NCBI GenBank assembly: GCA_026391075.1
Contig: JAPLES010000034.1
Location: forward strand, 1-47,333
Direction of reading: 5' to 3'
Length of the DNA: 47,333 nt
Source of the DNA: Bacteroidota bacterium
Lineage (GTDB): Bacteria > Bacteroidota > Bacteroidia > Chitinophagales > LD1
In this document: piece by piece, positions 32,345 through 40,281 of the stretch
Numbering within the stretch: the first letter of the stretch is position 1
How the letters are laid out: each line of letters begins with the position of its first letter
Notes under the pieces: model-generated
Database searches by the model: none
The model's input: only the letters and a program-made list of their open reading frames with translations
What the model was told of the DNA's origin: nothing
Position numbers and translations under genes: made by a program

Positions 32345-32584
32345 GTGAAAAATCCGTTAGAAGTTAAAGCCTTTGGAGTTCATCTTAGGCAACTGAGGGA
32401 TGCTAAAAAATTAAGTCAACAAGAACTTGCCGACCTCGCTGATGTTGCCAAGATTACGATTCAAAGAATTGAGAATGGAAAATACAGTGCTACAATTGAT
32501 GTTTTAATTTCCATTGCAAGAGCATTGAAAATTCCCCTTTCTGATTTGATTAATTTCCTAACACCGAAAGTCAAGAAGAAATAG
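32345..32584 (+). CDS. XRE-family HTH transcriptional regulator
   Basis: 79 residues, start GTG 32345 (no upstream ATG is in frame; conserved residues begin within the first 12 positions). The protein is one Cro/C1-type helix-turn-helix: VHLRQLRDAKKLSQQELADL, DVAKITIQRIENGKYSATID, SIARALKIPLSDLI. The C-terminus ends in basic PKVKKK. Such single-domain regulators bind palindromes as dimers; the 22-bp palindrome just upstream is the natural candidate, implying autoregulation and possibly control of the divergent LamG surface protein. Confidence 0.88.
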   Translation: MKNPLEVKAFGVHLRQLRDAKKLSQQELADLADVAKITIQRIENGKYSATIDVLISIARALKIPLSDLINFLTPKVKKK

Positions 32585-32741
32585 TTTCTTATGCTAACTG
32601 TTAAGTCCCCTATAGGTGTTTTACTCAACAAAAATATTCTGCGCAGCTGATTTTGAGAGGATGATTTTTTTCTTGCAAATTGAATAGCTAAAGAATTATC
32701 AAACTCAATAACCTTCCTATTTACTATTCTTGTAACCACTT

Positions 32742-33158
32742 ATGAAAAACCCAAGAGTTTCTGTCTTTCGCAAAGTAACTTTCAATGCTGCTCACAAACT
32801 TTATCGAAAAGACTGGAGCGATGAAAAAAATAAAGAAGTGTTCGGTTTGTGCGCCAACGAGAATTTCCACGGACACAACTATCGTTTAGATGTAAAAATT
32901 ACCGGTGAAATAAATCCCGAGACAGGATACGTGATTGATTTGAATGAAGTCAAAACAATTATTCAGCACGAGGTCCACGACCGCTTCGACCATCAAAACC
33001 TCAACTTAGATTGCGCTGAATTCAAAGACCTCAATCCTACGGGAGAAAATATTGTGGTGGTCATCTACAATTTGCTTCGCGCAAAAATTGAAGCGAAATA
33101 CGATTTGCAAGTTCGCCTTTGGGAAACGGAAAGAAATTATTTTGAGTATCCGGCTTAA
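32742..33158 (+). CDS. queD: 6-carboxy-5,6,7,8-tetrahydropterin synthase (QueD)
   Basis: 138 residues. PTPS/QueD motifs: FNAAHKL with zinc ligand His18, catalytic Cys37 in FGLCANENFHGHNY with zinc ligands His43 and His45, RFDHQNLN with the catalytic Asp/His pair, and substrate Glu130 in WETERNYF. It converts 7,8-dihydroneopterin triphosphate to 6-carboxytetrahydropterin for queuosine synthesis. The CxxxHGHNY spacing fits QueD rather than eukaryotic PTPS. No other queuosine gene adjoins it. Cytoplasmic. Confidence 0.93.
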   Translation: MKNPRVSVFRKVTFNAAHKLYRKDWSDEKNKEVFGLCANENFHGHNYRLDVKITGEINPETGYVIDLNEVKTIIQHEVHDRFDHQNLNLDCAEFKDLNPTGENIVVVIYNLLRAKIEAKYDLQVRLWETERNYFEYPA

Positions 33159-33161
33159 AAA

Positions 33162-33194
33162 AAACCTCATAGGTTTTTAAAACCTATGAGGTTT
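33162..33194. terminator. Perfect 15-bp inverted repeat, bidirectional terminator-like
   Basis: AAACCTCATAGGTTT (33162-33176) and AAACCTATGAGGTTT (33180-33194) pair perfectly around TTA, filling the gap between convergent queD and the EEP gene. Same design as 4542-4574. Confidence 0.75.
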
Positions 33195-33196
33195 GC

Positions 33197-34228
33197 TCAT
33201 TTAAAAGCGATATCAAAATAAACCGGCAAGTGGTCGCTATAACCGCCCACCCATCTACCTCTTGCAAAAGTACGGCTAGGGACTAATCCATACTTAGGAT
33301 CATTATACAAAAGAAAAGGCGGATTGAAAATGTGTGCACCATCTAATCGCATGTAATATGGATTCTTCCTGTCAAGCAAATTTTGCGAAACAATAAACTG
33401 GTCGAAGATGTCATTCTCTTCTTTGTAGCGAAGCGAGAATTCATTTTGTTGTTCAAGCGGTTTCATCAAATTGATCATCAACTCTGCTCTTGATTTTTTC
33501 TTCACCACCAAAAGAGCAGCTAATGAAGAATCATTTGGATTGTCGTTGAAATCGCCCATCACCACCACACGCGCATACTTTTCACCTAAGTAAATATTTT
33601 CGATTTTATCTTTAAGCACTTGCGCTACATACGCGCGCTTCGCATCACTTTTTTCTTTTCCTCCTAAGCGGCTCGGCCAGTGATTTACAAAAAACCAAAT
33701 CGGTTCGCCTTCGTTGATATAACCTTTGAGGTAAACAATTTCACGGGTTCCATCACCCGGGTCAAAGGGGAAATGGATTGGAATAAAAGCAGAGAATGAT
33801 TCGTTGAGCGCATCTTTGTTGTAAAGAATGGCGCAATCAATTCCTCTTTCATCGGGCGAGTCGCGGTGCACTACACCAAAGTTAAATTTCTTTAGAGCCG
33901 GCTGCGCCAGTAAATCTTCCAACACTTTATCGTTTTCAATCTCACTTAACCCAATTACTAATGGTTGAATGGTATCGAGCAACGCGGCAAGTGTTTTAGC
34001 TGTGTGTTTAAGTTTTATCTGGTACTTCTTCGTGTTCCATTCGCTCTTAGAAGTGGGTAAATATTCAGCGTCATCCGTTTCAGGATTATCAATAGTATCG
34101 AACAAATTTTCTACGTTGTAGAAAACAACACGACTTGGATTTAAAATTCTGTCGAAGGTATGATGTTGACTTTGTGCATTCAGCAGGCAGAAGAACAAGA
34201 GGCAGAAAATAGAAAGGGAATGTTTCAC
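33197..34228 (-). CDS. Secreted endonuclease/exonuclease/phosphatase-family protein
   Basis: 343 residues with a signal peptide (MKHSLSIFCLLFFCLLNAQS). EEP fold motifs: VVFYNVENLFDTIDNPETDD (metal-binding Asn/Glu), GLSEIENDKVLEDL, VNHWPSRLGGKEKSDAKR, VVMGDFNDNPND, and the catalytic His in YSDHLPVYFDI. This Bacteroidota secreted subfamily is usually annotated as endonuclease; DNase or phosphodiesterase activity outside the cytoplasm is likely, exact substrate unknown. The start overlaps the end of the SDR gene by four bases, marking the third gene of the operon 36435 to 33197. Confidence 0.88.
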   Translation of the reverse strand: MKHSLSIFCLLFFCLLNAQSQHHTFDRILNPSRVVFYNVENLFDTIDNPETDDAEYLPTSKSEWNTKKYQIKLKHTAKTLAALLDTIQPLVIGLSEIENDKVLEDLLAQPALKKFNFGVVHRDSPDERGIDCAILYNKDALNESFSAFIPIHFPFDPGDGTREIVYLKGYINEGEPIWFFVNHWPSRLGGKEKSDAKRAYVAQVLKDKIENIYLGEKYARVVVMGDFNDNPNDSSLAALLVVKKKSRAELMINLMKPLEQQNEFSLRYKEENDIFDQFIVSQNLLDRKNPYYMRLDGAHIFNPPFLLYNDPKYGLVPSRTFARGRWVGGYSDHLPVYFDIAFK

Positions 34229-35109
34229 TCGAAATATTTTTTATCGGCAATTAATTTCAATTCTTCATCAACGCCCAGCGGAGCAAAGCCCAAACTTACT
34301 GCTTTTGAAATATCAAGCGATACATCGGCAGGTCTTGGTGCTGCCATCTTCACATCTTTTTGCGAACAGGAGAGGAGTAGCGATTCATTTAACTGAAAAG
34401 AATTAGCAGCCTTCACACCAAACTCATAACGCGATAATCTTTCCTTTCCAGCTAAATGAATGATGCCTGTTTCGTTCATCAGTTTCAGAATTCCTTCCGC
34501 AATGCTTCGTGCTCCGCATATACTTCGGTACTCATCAAAGAAGAGCGCAGCTTTTTCTCCGTTCTTGAGTTGCGAAATAAATTTCTGTAAATAGTTTGAA
34601 ACACTCGCTTCAGGAATCCCAAACATCAGTGGCAAACGAAACACAGTTGCTTCAGGATAAATGCGAAGCACTTCTTCTTCGGCAATTGATTTTTGTTCGC
34701 CATAAACACTCAACGGATTTTTTTGCGCATCCTCTTTATACATTCCTTTTGTTCCATCAAAAACTAAATCGGTAGAAGTAAACGCAAAAGGAATATGGAA
34801 ATCGCAGCAAATGCCTGCAAGGTTTTTAGTGGCTTCTACATTCACTTCATAGCTGAAGTCTTTATTCTGCTCGCAAAAGTTTGCGTCAGCAATAGCAGCC
34901 GCATGGATGATAGCATCGGGTTCAATATCATCAATGAAATTTCCAAGTTCAATGTAGTTGCGAATGTCGCAGTTGATAACGGTTGCTTCTTTGAAATCGA
35001 AACTTTTTGAATTGGTTATGCCGTAAACTTCCCAGTCAACAGAAGCAACCCGCAACAAATGATAACCAAGAAAACCTGAAGCACCGGTGATGATGAGTTT
35101 CTTCTTCAT
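34225..35109 (-). CDS. RmlD-like extended SDR (sugar-nucleotide or sterol-type dehydrogenase)
   Basis: 294 residues. NAD(P)-binding TGASGFLG (residues 8-15), HAAAIADANFCE, catalytic Thr/Ser region FTSTDLVFDG (Thr113/Asp114) and Tyr136/Lys140 in VYGEQKS, which together are closest to dTDP-4-dehydrorhamnose reductase (RmlD) and related family members. Located 6 bp after the sterol-reductase-like gene and overlapping the EEP gene, so it is in one operon with both. No other rhamnose genes are near; given its neighbour, a role on a sterol or terpenoid substrate is conceivable but is only inference. Confidence 0.85.
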   Translation of the reverse strand: MKKKLIITGASGFLGYHLLRVASVDWEVYGITNSKSFDFKEATVINCDIRNYIELGNFIDDIEPDAIIHAAAIADANFCEQNKDFSYEVNVEATKNLAGICCDFHIPFAFTSTDLVFDGTKGMYKEDAQKNPLSVYGEQKSIAEEEVLRIYPEATVFRLPLMFGIPEASVSNYLQKFISQLKNGEKAALFFDEYRSICGARSIAEGILKLMNETGIIHLAGKERLSRYEFGVKAANSFQLNESLLLSCSQKDVKMAAPRPADVSLDISKAVSLGFAPLGVDEELKLIADKKYFE

Positions 35110-35115
35110 AAGGCT

Positions 35116-36435
35116 CTAAACTATTCCGGGAATAATTTTATAGGGAACCAAAGCACAATACTTATTCCAGTCTTCGCCATATTTATTCCTGCACTTGGTA
35201 TCGTCACGAAACGCACGGTGAGTTAGCAAAACAGTAAGGAAGATAACGTAGAAGAAAGGAGCGAAAAAACTGAAGCCCGTAGCACAACTCCAGAAAAATG
35301 CAGCGAGTATCTCAGGCACATAATGAAAGTGTCGCGCAACTCCCCAGAAACCGGAGGCAAGCAATAGATTAGTTTTCTTCTCTCCTGTTTCAGTGATATA
35401 ACTCGCGCTGATGAGAACAGGTTCTTTACCCCAAATTTTTGTTTTGCCGTTAGAAGCGCGCACTTCTTGTCTCTGATAGTCTGCCCAATAGTTCAACCAA
35501 ATGGAGACAAAACCGAGAACAAAGATTACTGCTGCAAAGAAAATGTTCAACCCAATCGGATGATTCACCATAAACATAACGGGCGAAGTATAAATAGCAG
35601 GCACCCAAACCAAACATCCCCAGCAGATATAATAACCCGCACGGTCCACCTGAATATCCATTGATTTCATATAGCCGCTTTCCCAAATAAAAAACTTGAA
35701 CAGATAAATGAAAAGAAGCGCAGCAGAAATAATAATGCTCCAATCGGCACTGCCGAAAATTTCTTTTTGTGCAAAAGCAAATGAAACAACTGCCAGCGAC
35801 CAGCCCGTCATTCCGAAGCGGCAGTTGGTAAACTGTTTCACATCCCAACCTAAAATGCGCGGATACAATTCGGTGCCCCAGTAATAATCGAAAATGAAAT
35901 TACCTGTGTGTGAGTTATCTGTTGAAGAAGGAAAAAATCTTCCTTTCAAATAAAGGAACAGACAAAAAACAAGCGCAGTAAAATTCAGTGCGCCTAACAA
36001 ATCACCAAAGTGGTGATAGATAATTCCTGCAGGAAATAAATTAAGATACAACGAGCAGAAAAAGTAAATAACGAAAGTGAGCAGGTAAGAAAATAATCCG
36101 TTGTCAACGTATTCGGGAGTATTTCCCATGGCGGTAATGTTGCCCTTGTATTTTTTGCCGGGCAAAATTTTCATGAGCAACAATTGCAACACTGCAAAAA
36201 CGCCAATCATCTTCCACGCTATAACCGAGCCGAAGAAGCGTGACAACCAAACATCCTTAAAGATTTGAATAATTCCTTTTTCTAAAATTTCTTTCCCTAA
36301 AGAAATGAATGAACCGTTGAGTTCAACATTTGTATGCCACATCAGCATAGCGAATGGCGGAGTAAGGGTCATGAGTAAAAGAGGAACAACACTACGATTA
36401 AAAAAATTACTTGAGGTGGTTGACCAGCCTGACAT
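35116..36435 (-). CDS. 7-dehydrocholesterol reductase-like (ERG4/ERG24 family) membrane enzyme
   Basis: 439 residues, about ten membrane helices. The sequence resembles eukaryotic DHCR7 over its length: TGNFIFDYYWGTELYPRI, DWSIIISAALLFIYLFKFF-WESGYMKSMDI, IWGKEPVLISASY, LLLASGFWGVARHFHYV, LLTHRAFRDDTKCRNKYGEDW and the end YCALVPYKIIPGI. These cover NADPH- and sterol-binding positions. DHCR7 reduces the C7=C8 bond of sterols using NADPH. Sterol reductases of this family are uncommon in bacteria, and no squalene or sterol genes are seen here. First gene of a three-gene operon with an SDR and a secreted EEP protein. Confidence 0.92.
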   Translation of the reverse strand: MSGWSTTSSNFFNRSVVPLLLMTLTPPFAMLMWHTNVELNGSFISLGKEILEKGIIQIFKDVWLSRFFGSVIAWKMIGVFAVLQLLLMKILPGKKYKGNITAMGNTPEYVDNGLFSYLLTFVIYFFCSLYLNLFPAGIIYHHFGDLLGALNFTALVFCLFLYLKGRFFPSSTDNSHTGNFIFDYYWGTELYPRILGWDVKQFTNCRFGMTGWSLAVVSFAFAQKEIFGSADWSIIISAALLFIYLFKFFIWESGYMKSMDIQVDRAGYYICWGCLVWVPAIYTSPVMFMVNHPIGLNIFFAAVIFVLGFVSIWLNYWADYQRQEVRASNGKTKIWGKEPVLISASYITETGEKKTNLLLASGFWGVARHFHYVPEILAAFFWSCATGFSFFAPFFYVIFLTVLLTHRAFRDDTKCRNKYGEDWNKYCALVPYKIIPGIV

Positions 36436-36472
36436 GCGCGTTATTTTATTGGTTATAAAACATTATGTCACC

Positions 36473-36520
36473 CTGAGCTTGTCGAAGGGTTCGACACCAA
36501 AAATGCTTCGACAAGCTCAG
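36473..36520. repeat. Dispersed palindrome CTGAGCTTGTCGAAG
   Basis: CTGAGCTTGTCGAAG (36473-36487) and CTTCGACAAGCTCAG (36506-36520) are perfect 15-bp arms with an 18-nt loop. It lies between the sterol-reductase-like gene and the hydrolase gene, both on the minus strand. I recall this word as a frequent intergenic repeat in bacterial genomes. It may act as a terminator for the hydrolase. Confidence 0.85.
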
Positions 36521-36539
36521 CAAGACAAACTTCTCATTT

Positions 36540-37379
36540 TCAGAATCGCGCAAGCTTGATAAACTTCTTGCTCAAAAAATCCATAATGATTGAATTGACC
36601 ACAGCAGGCTTATCTTTTTGAGGATAATGTTTTGTGCATGGAATTACAGCGAGGTAACCACGTTGCACGCTTTCAAACATTTCGCTGGTGTGCGACTGCT
36701 TGATAATATCATGGTCACCGGTCATGAACAAAGTGGGACATTGTATTTTTCTTAAATCATCCTTTGTCAAATTAGGTTCGGTAAGCAACATGGTTTTCAT
36801 GCGCGATGTAAATTGCGTTAGCATATTATCATTTGGCCAACCACGAAAATTATTTCGCACAAACGAATACACCTTGTCATCGTCCCATGCTTTTACTTTC
36901 TCTAATACTTCGTGGTACACCACACTTGTATCAACTTTGTAGTTGGCTCCTATTGCTACAAGCTTTCTAACTTTTTCGGGATGTGTAATGGCAAGATACA
37001 AACCGATAATTCCTCCATCGCCAAAACCTACGATATGTGCGCTGTCAATTTTTAAAACACTCATTAGCGCAAGAACATCTTCACTCATCAGAAAGTAATC
37101 CATCTTTCTATCGGTAAAAGTTGATTTGCCATGGCCGCGATTATCCATTGTAATCACTTTGTAGCGTTTCGAAAAATCAACTAATTGTTTATCCCATTCA
37201 GTCATACACTCCATAGAACCGTGCAAAAGAAAAAGTGCATCGCTTCCTGTTCCGTAAATCTTGTAGTGAATTTTTACATCGTTGATTTTAGCAAAGCGAC
37301 TGGATACTGTATCTAACTGAGCTGTAGCAGTCATTGAAATAATCGCAAATAGAAAAACGAATTGAAGTTTCTTAATCAT
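36540..37379 (-). CDS. Exported alpha/beta-hydrolase-fold protein lacking the nucleophile Ser
   Basis: 279 residues, signal peptide (MIKKLQFVFLFAIISMTATAQ). Fold motifs are all present: oxyanion LLHGSMECMTEWDKQ, DNRGHGKSTFTDR, acid region MTGDHDIIK and the late His in CTKHYP. The nucleophile elbow reads VGFGDGG where related proteins have GxSDGG: codon GGC (Gly120) stands for AGC Ser, one transition away. The hydrolase may thus be inactive, a pseudoenzyme, or have a different mechanism. Stands between the type B adhesin cluster and the sterol-reductase-like operon, divided from the latter by a palindrome. Confidence 0.87.
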   Translation of the reverse strand: MIKKLQFVFLFAIISMTATAQLDTVSSRFAKINDVKIHYKIYGTGSDALFLLHGSMECMTEWDKQLVDFSKRYKVITMDNRGHGKSTFTDRKMDYFLMSEDVLALMSVLKIDSAHIVGFGDGGIIGLYLAITHPEKVRKLVAIGANYKVDTSVVYHEVLEKVKAWDDDKVYSFVRNNFRGWPNDNMLTQFTSRMKTMLLTEPNLTKDDLRKIQCPTLFMTGDHDIIKQSHTSEMFESVQRGYLAVIPCTKHYPQKDKPAVVNSIIMDFLSKKFIKLARF

Positions 37380-37412
37380 GAGAAATTATTGGTTTAAAAA
37401 TGAAAATTAGAA

Positions 37413-38324
37413 TCAATTGAAATAACGCGCGCTCTTCAGGAAAGTGGTTTTTGGTTTCACACCATCGAAACGGTAGATGAGTTGCACTTCGTGTGAACCT
37501 GTTTGATGTTTCCGCAATTCGCCAAAACCAAAATCGTAAGCGTAACTAGCAAGAAGGTGTTTGGTGATGTGAACGCCCAGCATTAATCCCGCAGCATCGT
37601 TAGAGCGATAAAGCACTCCAACTACCACGCGTTTTCTGATGGTGAAGTTGACATTCACTTCTACTTGCGCAATAAAATCAATGGAGCGAACAAACAAAGC
37701 CGGAGTCATACTCAACTTGTCGTTGATGTTCCAATTGTATTTTGCATAAGCAAAATAATGGCGCGGTACACGAAACGGTGTTGCCTTTTTTAATCCCTGG
37801 TCGAGATTTGAAACGGAGAATCCTATCGTAGTGTTGTATCCACTGAATTCAATTCCCGCAGCAAGAAACGCTTTGAAGTGATTTGTGTTTGAATAAATAC
37901 CACTTTGGTCTGCACTCTGCTGATAAATCAATTCTTCTCCTTTTACAAAACTATTGAGCAAACCAATGCTTAAGCCAATGGACAAACGTGAACGGTCATT
38001 CAATCTTTGTGAATACGCGTAAGAAATTTTTGCTGTAGTAAATCTTTGTTTGCCCAGCATATCGTTGCTAATCACCAAACCAACACCACCTCTTATCTTC
38101 GGAAAAAAGCCGTAGGCATTAATTAGAAGCGTGCCGGGCGCTTCTTTAAAACCTACCCACTGCTGACGATACAATACGCCCGCGTAAATATCGCGTGTGT
38201 TGCCGCTTACTGCCGGATTGAACACATTGGTGTGATAAGCAAAGTGTGCAATCACAGGTTCATTCTGCCCCTTTAGATTTAAGGTAGTTATTACTACCGC
38301 AAAAAATGTCAAAAGTTTTTTCAT
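37413..38324 (-). CDS. PorP/SprF-family type IX secretion membrane protein
   Basis: 303 residues with a signal peptide (MKKLLTFFAVVITTLNLKGQ). PorP/SprF marks: HFAYHTNVFNPAVSGNTRDIYAGVLYRQQWVGF near the N-terminus (split motif NPAxxG...YRxQW), then alternating beta strands of an outer-membrane barrel (GVGLVISNDMLG, LMLGVHITKHLLASYAYDFG, SHEVQLIYRF at the end). SprF-type proteins are needed for export or surface attachment of specific type B CTD proteins. The gene follows the OmpA-like and giant adhesin genes on the same strand, so the cargo is likely 40282-45900. A palindrome separates it from the OmpA-like gene. Confidence 0.92.
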   Translation of the reverse strand: MKKLLTFFAVVITTLNLKGQNEPVIAHFAYHTNVFNPAVSGNTRDIYAGVLYRQQWVGFKEAPGTLLINAYGFFPKIRGGVGLVISNDMLGKQRFTTAKISYAYSQRLNDRSRLSIGLSIGLLNSFVKGEELIYQQSADQSGIYSNTNHFKAFLAAGIEFSGYNTTIGFSVSNLDQGLKKATPFRVPRHYFAYAKYNWNINDKLSMTPALFVRSIDFIAQVEVNVNFTIRKRVVVGVLYRSNDAAGLMLGVHITKHLLASYAYDFGFGELRKHQTGSHEVQLIYRFDGVKPKTTFLKSARYFN

Positions 38325-38348
38325 GCTTATTTATTTTGTATTTGCCTC

Positions 38349-38387
38349 TAAGCCCTCTCCTTCGGAGAGGGTTGGGAGAGGTGCTGT
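38349..38387. repeat. Dispersed palindromic repeat between porE-like and sprF-like genes
   Basis: CCCTCTCC (38353-38360) pairs with GGAGAGGG (38364-38371) around TTC, followed by TTGGGAGAGGTG. Near copy of the in-frame segment at 25065-25104. It abuts the stop of the OmpA-like gene and may modulate expression of the downstream SprF-like gene. Confidence 0.8.
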
Positions 38388-40273
38388 TATTTCTGTATTA
38401 CCTGAAATGCTGTTCGTCTGTTCTGCTGATGTTCTTCTTCTGTCTTCGCACCTTTAATTACAGGTTGTGAAAACCCGAAACCTTTTGCCGACAATCTTCC
38501 TCCGCTTATTCCTTTTAAAATTAAATAGTCAACCACGCTCTTCGCTCTGTTTTCTGAAAGCAGATTGTTGTATTCGGGCTTGCCGCGCTCATCGGTGTGT
38601 GAATTAATTTGCACAAATGCATCAGGAGTATCTTCCAGAATTTTTACCAGCTTATCTAATTCAGGTTTCGAAGTTTCGCGCAACACAAAACTATCGAGGT
38701 CATAATAGATGTTGTCAATTTTGATTTCTGTTTTAGGAATTCGCTTGATAGAGAAATCATAATTGTGTCCATTAGCTTTCGAAAATTCTTTCGAATATTT
38801 TTCTCCTTGCGTAGTCAACTTGCGCGAATCACCGAAGTAGCCGGGGCTGAGCACATTTATTTTATAGTCCTTGTCCTGGTTGAGCGTGAAACTGTATTCA
38901 CCGTTTGCATTAGTGGTTGTTGTGTCAGTTGTTCCGTCAGCAGCAGTAAGTATAATTGTTGCTCCTGCAACTGGTGTGTTGTTCGGGTCATCGGTAATTC
39001 TTCCTTTCACCGTAAGATTTACAGGAGTAAGGAAGAAGGAATAAATATCATCACCACCTGCACCATCTTTTCTGTTCGAAGAAAAATATCCGCTCTTTCC
39101 ATCGGCTTTAAACACCAACGAAAAATCATCGGCACTGCTGTTGAAAGGCGATTTCAAATTAGCAGGTTTACTCCATGTGCCGTTTGCATAAACAGAACTG
39201 AACAAATCCAATCCACCAAAACCGGTGTGCCCATCACTCGAAAAACACAAAACAGAATCGTGCATCACCGGAAACATTTCATCAAATTCTGTATTGATAA
39301 TATTTCCTGCGTTCACCGGGTCGCTCCAGCTATCACCGCTTCTGCGCATATACCAGATATCTGCTCCACCACTACCGCCTGCCATTTTGCTGACGAAAAA
39401 AAGCTGATTGCCATCGGCAGAAATTGCAGGCTGCTCCATATCCGATTTCTGAGCAGATGAAAGCGAAACAGGTTTCACATTGCTCCATAAATTTGCCGCA
39501 TCATCATAATCTGCCTGATAAATTTTGCAGAAATTATCTTTTGTTTTTCCATCGTTGCAACGCGTAAAATATCCTGTCTTTGTTTTTCCGCAATACGAAA
39601 GAAATTCATCGTTGGCAATTGAACTCAGCGATTCCACCTTCTTCGCTTTGCTCCATGTTTTATCTTCTTTGAAATACGCAGTTTGATAAAAATCAGCGAA
39701 GCCCTGTCCGTCATACGAATAAACATTATCTTCTTTATCTTCAATTCTTGATGAAGTAAAAACCAATAAATATTTCACGAGCACAACTGCGTAGTCGTTG
39801 AAAGTGGTGTTTAATTCTTTTTCGTTTTTAAATGTATAAAGCCATTCATCGGGTGCTACGCTCGTAGCAAATTTGCAGTTAGCAAGAAGGCGTGTGGCAT
39901 CTTTGTCATTCGGTTGAGAAGCCAGAAAACTTTCAAATTTCTTTTGTGCTTCATCATACTTCGCTTGCTTCATCAAAATATTTCCCTGATGAAAAAGATA
40001 ATTCGGATTAGGATAACCTTCGCCTTTCGCGCGGTCGTATCCATTTATCGCTTCATCCCATTTGCCGGTGTACCGATAGCATTCAGCTACATTAAAATTG
40101 ATTTGAGCCAAATCAATTTTCTTCTCGGGTTTCTTTAAAACTTTTTGATACAAGTCTAATGCAGCAGTGTATTGCTTATTGTTGAATGCATGCGTAGCCA
40201 ATTCAAGATTGGTTTGTGCCGTTGACAATTCAACCGCAAAAAGTAAAAGCAGAACAGATAAATATGTTTTCAT
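38387..40273 (-). CDS. PorE-like OmpA-family protein (TPR, PD40, CarboxypepD_reg, OmpA)
   Basis: 628 residues, signal peptide (MKTYLSVLLLLFAVELSTAQ). In order: TPR region (residues ~20-140: ALDLYQKVLKK, AINGYDRAKGEGYPNPNYLF), WD40/PD40-like propeller (~190-430: MEQPAISADGNQLFFVSKM, FSSDGHTGFGGLDLFSS, GKSGYFSSNRKDGAGGDDIY), carboxypeptidase-regulatory domain (VTVKGRITDDPNNTPVAGAT), and OmpA peptidoglycan-binding domain (NIYYDLDSFVLRETSK, INSHTDERGKPEYN, NRRTAFQV). This layout matches PorE, the periplasmic T9SS protein that ties the translocon to peptidoglycan. It starts 8 bp after the giant adhesin stop and likely forms one operon with it and the PorP/SprF gene. Confidence 0.92.
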   Translation of the reverse strand: MKTYLSVLLLLFAVELSTAQTNLELATHAFNNKQYTAALDLYQKVLKKPEKKIDLAQINFNVAECYRYTGKWDEAINGYDRAKGEGYPNPNYLFHQGNILMKQAKYDEAQKKFESFLASQPNDKDATRLLANCKFATSVAPDEWLYTFKNEKELNTTFNDYAVVLVKYLLVFTSSRIEDKEDNVYSYDGQGFADFYQTAYFKEDKTWSKAKKVESLSSIANDEFLSYCGKTKTGYFTRCNDGKTKDNFCKIYQADYDDAANLWSNVKPVSLSSAQKSDMEQPAISADGNQLFFVSKMAGGSGGADIWYMRRSGDSWSDPVNAGNIINTEFDEMFPVMHDSVLCFSSDGHTGFGGLDLFSSVYANGTWSKPANLKSPFNSSADDFSLVFKADGKSGYFSSNRKDGAGGDDIYSFFLTPVNLTVKGRITDDPNNTPVAGATIILTAADGTTDTTTTNANGEYSFTLNQDKDYKINVLSPGYFGDSRKLTTQGEKYSKEFSKANGHNYDFSIKRIPKTEIKIDNIYYDLDSFVLRETSKPELDKLVKILEDTPDAFVQINSHTDERGKPEYNNLLSENRAKSVVDYLILKGISGGRLSAKGFGFSQPVIKGAKTEEEHQQNRRTAFQVIQK

Positions 40274-40281
40274 GTTTTGTC

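Noticed and set aside
32585-32741. preQ1 riboswitch ahead of queD
   Set aside because: The 157 bp before queD contain no preQ1-I type hairpin followed by an A-rich tail that pairs in its loop, nor a preQ1-II or -III layout I can recognise.
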